DNA of 5,625 nucleotides from Beijerinckiaceae bacterium (GTDB lineage Bacteria > Pseudomonadota > Alphaproteobacteria > Rhizobiales > Beijerinckiaceae): NCBI GenBank assembly GCA_947455285.1, contig CANGOK010000213.1, positions 1 to 5,625 of the forward strand, written 5' to 3'. The notes under the pieces were generated by a model. It searched no databases. It was not told the origin of the DNA and saw only the letters and a list, made by a program, of their open reading frames with translations. Shown piece after piece: positions 5,560-5,625 of this stretch. Made by a program: the position numbers and the translations under genes. Positions within the stretch are counted from its first letter, which is position 1. Each line of letters begins with the position of its first letter.

Positions 5560-5625
5560 ATTCTTCCGGCTTATCCACGTCGATCTTGGGCGCACGCTTG
5601 CGCTTGCGCGTCTGCGCCTCCTTAC
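5558..5625 (-). CDS. C-terminal end of an unidentified gene
   Basis: An open frame enters from the right edge on the minus strand and ends at TAA (5560-5558), giving 22 visible codons. The tail reads KEAQTRKRKRAPKI then DVDKPEE: a basic Lys/Arg block followed by an acidic end. Such tails occur on RNA- or DNA-binding proteins, but too little is visible to name the family. Support comes from coding-like G/C third positions and the terminator-like hairpin right at the stop. About 114 nt separate it from the amine oxidase start. Confidence 0.55.
   Translation of the reverse strand, partial: KEAQTRKRKRAPKIDVDKPEE

Overview
The window is a GC-rich stretch that reads almost entirely on the minus strand and looks like chromosomal DNA of an alphaproteobacterium, most likely of the Rhizobiales (Hyphomicrobiales). 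The basis is the alphaproteobacterial style of the S4 sequence, the strong G/C bias at third codon positions, the presence of murI close to rpsD (an arrangement I recall from rhizobia, not checked here), and periplasmic Bug/TctC receptors, which are expanded in several Rhizobiales and Burkholderiales lineages. No genus can be assigned from the sequence alone.

Layout in transcription order (right to left): the last 22 codons of an unidentified gene with a basic then acidic tail (5558-5625), followed by a terminator-like hairpin; a Tat-exported FAD amine oxidase (4124-5443); glutamate racemase murI (3248-4078), 45 nt downstream in the same frame and starting with TTG; an unrecognised 107-residue acidic, probably disordered protein (2870-3193); two tandem but divergent tripartite tricarboxylate transporter receptors (1822-2799 and 780-1808, 13 nt apart, so clearly one transcription unit); a hairpin-rich intergenic stretch of 243 nt (537-779); and rpsD, ribosomal protein S4, whose 3' end lies beyond the left edge (1-536).

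Functionally the window mixes housekeeping genes (S4, D-glutamate supply for peptidoglycan) with cell-envelope or periplasmic accessory genes (two solute receptors and an exported oxidase). No TctA/TctB membrane components are present, so the receptors are orphans within this view. The most noteworthy non-coding signal is a perfect 7-bp inverted repeat that would pair the rpsD Shine-Dalgarno sequence with an upstream segment, preceded by three further hairpins; this could be an S4-type autoregulatory leader. I found no CRISPR array, tRNA, insertion sequence or phage signature, and no clear evidence of an entirely new multi-gene system.
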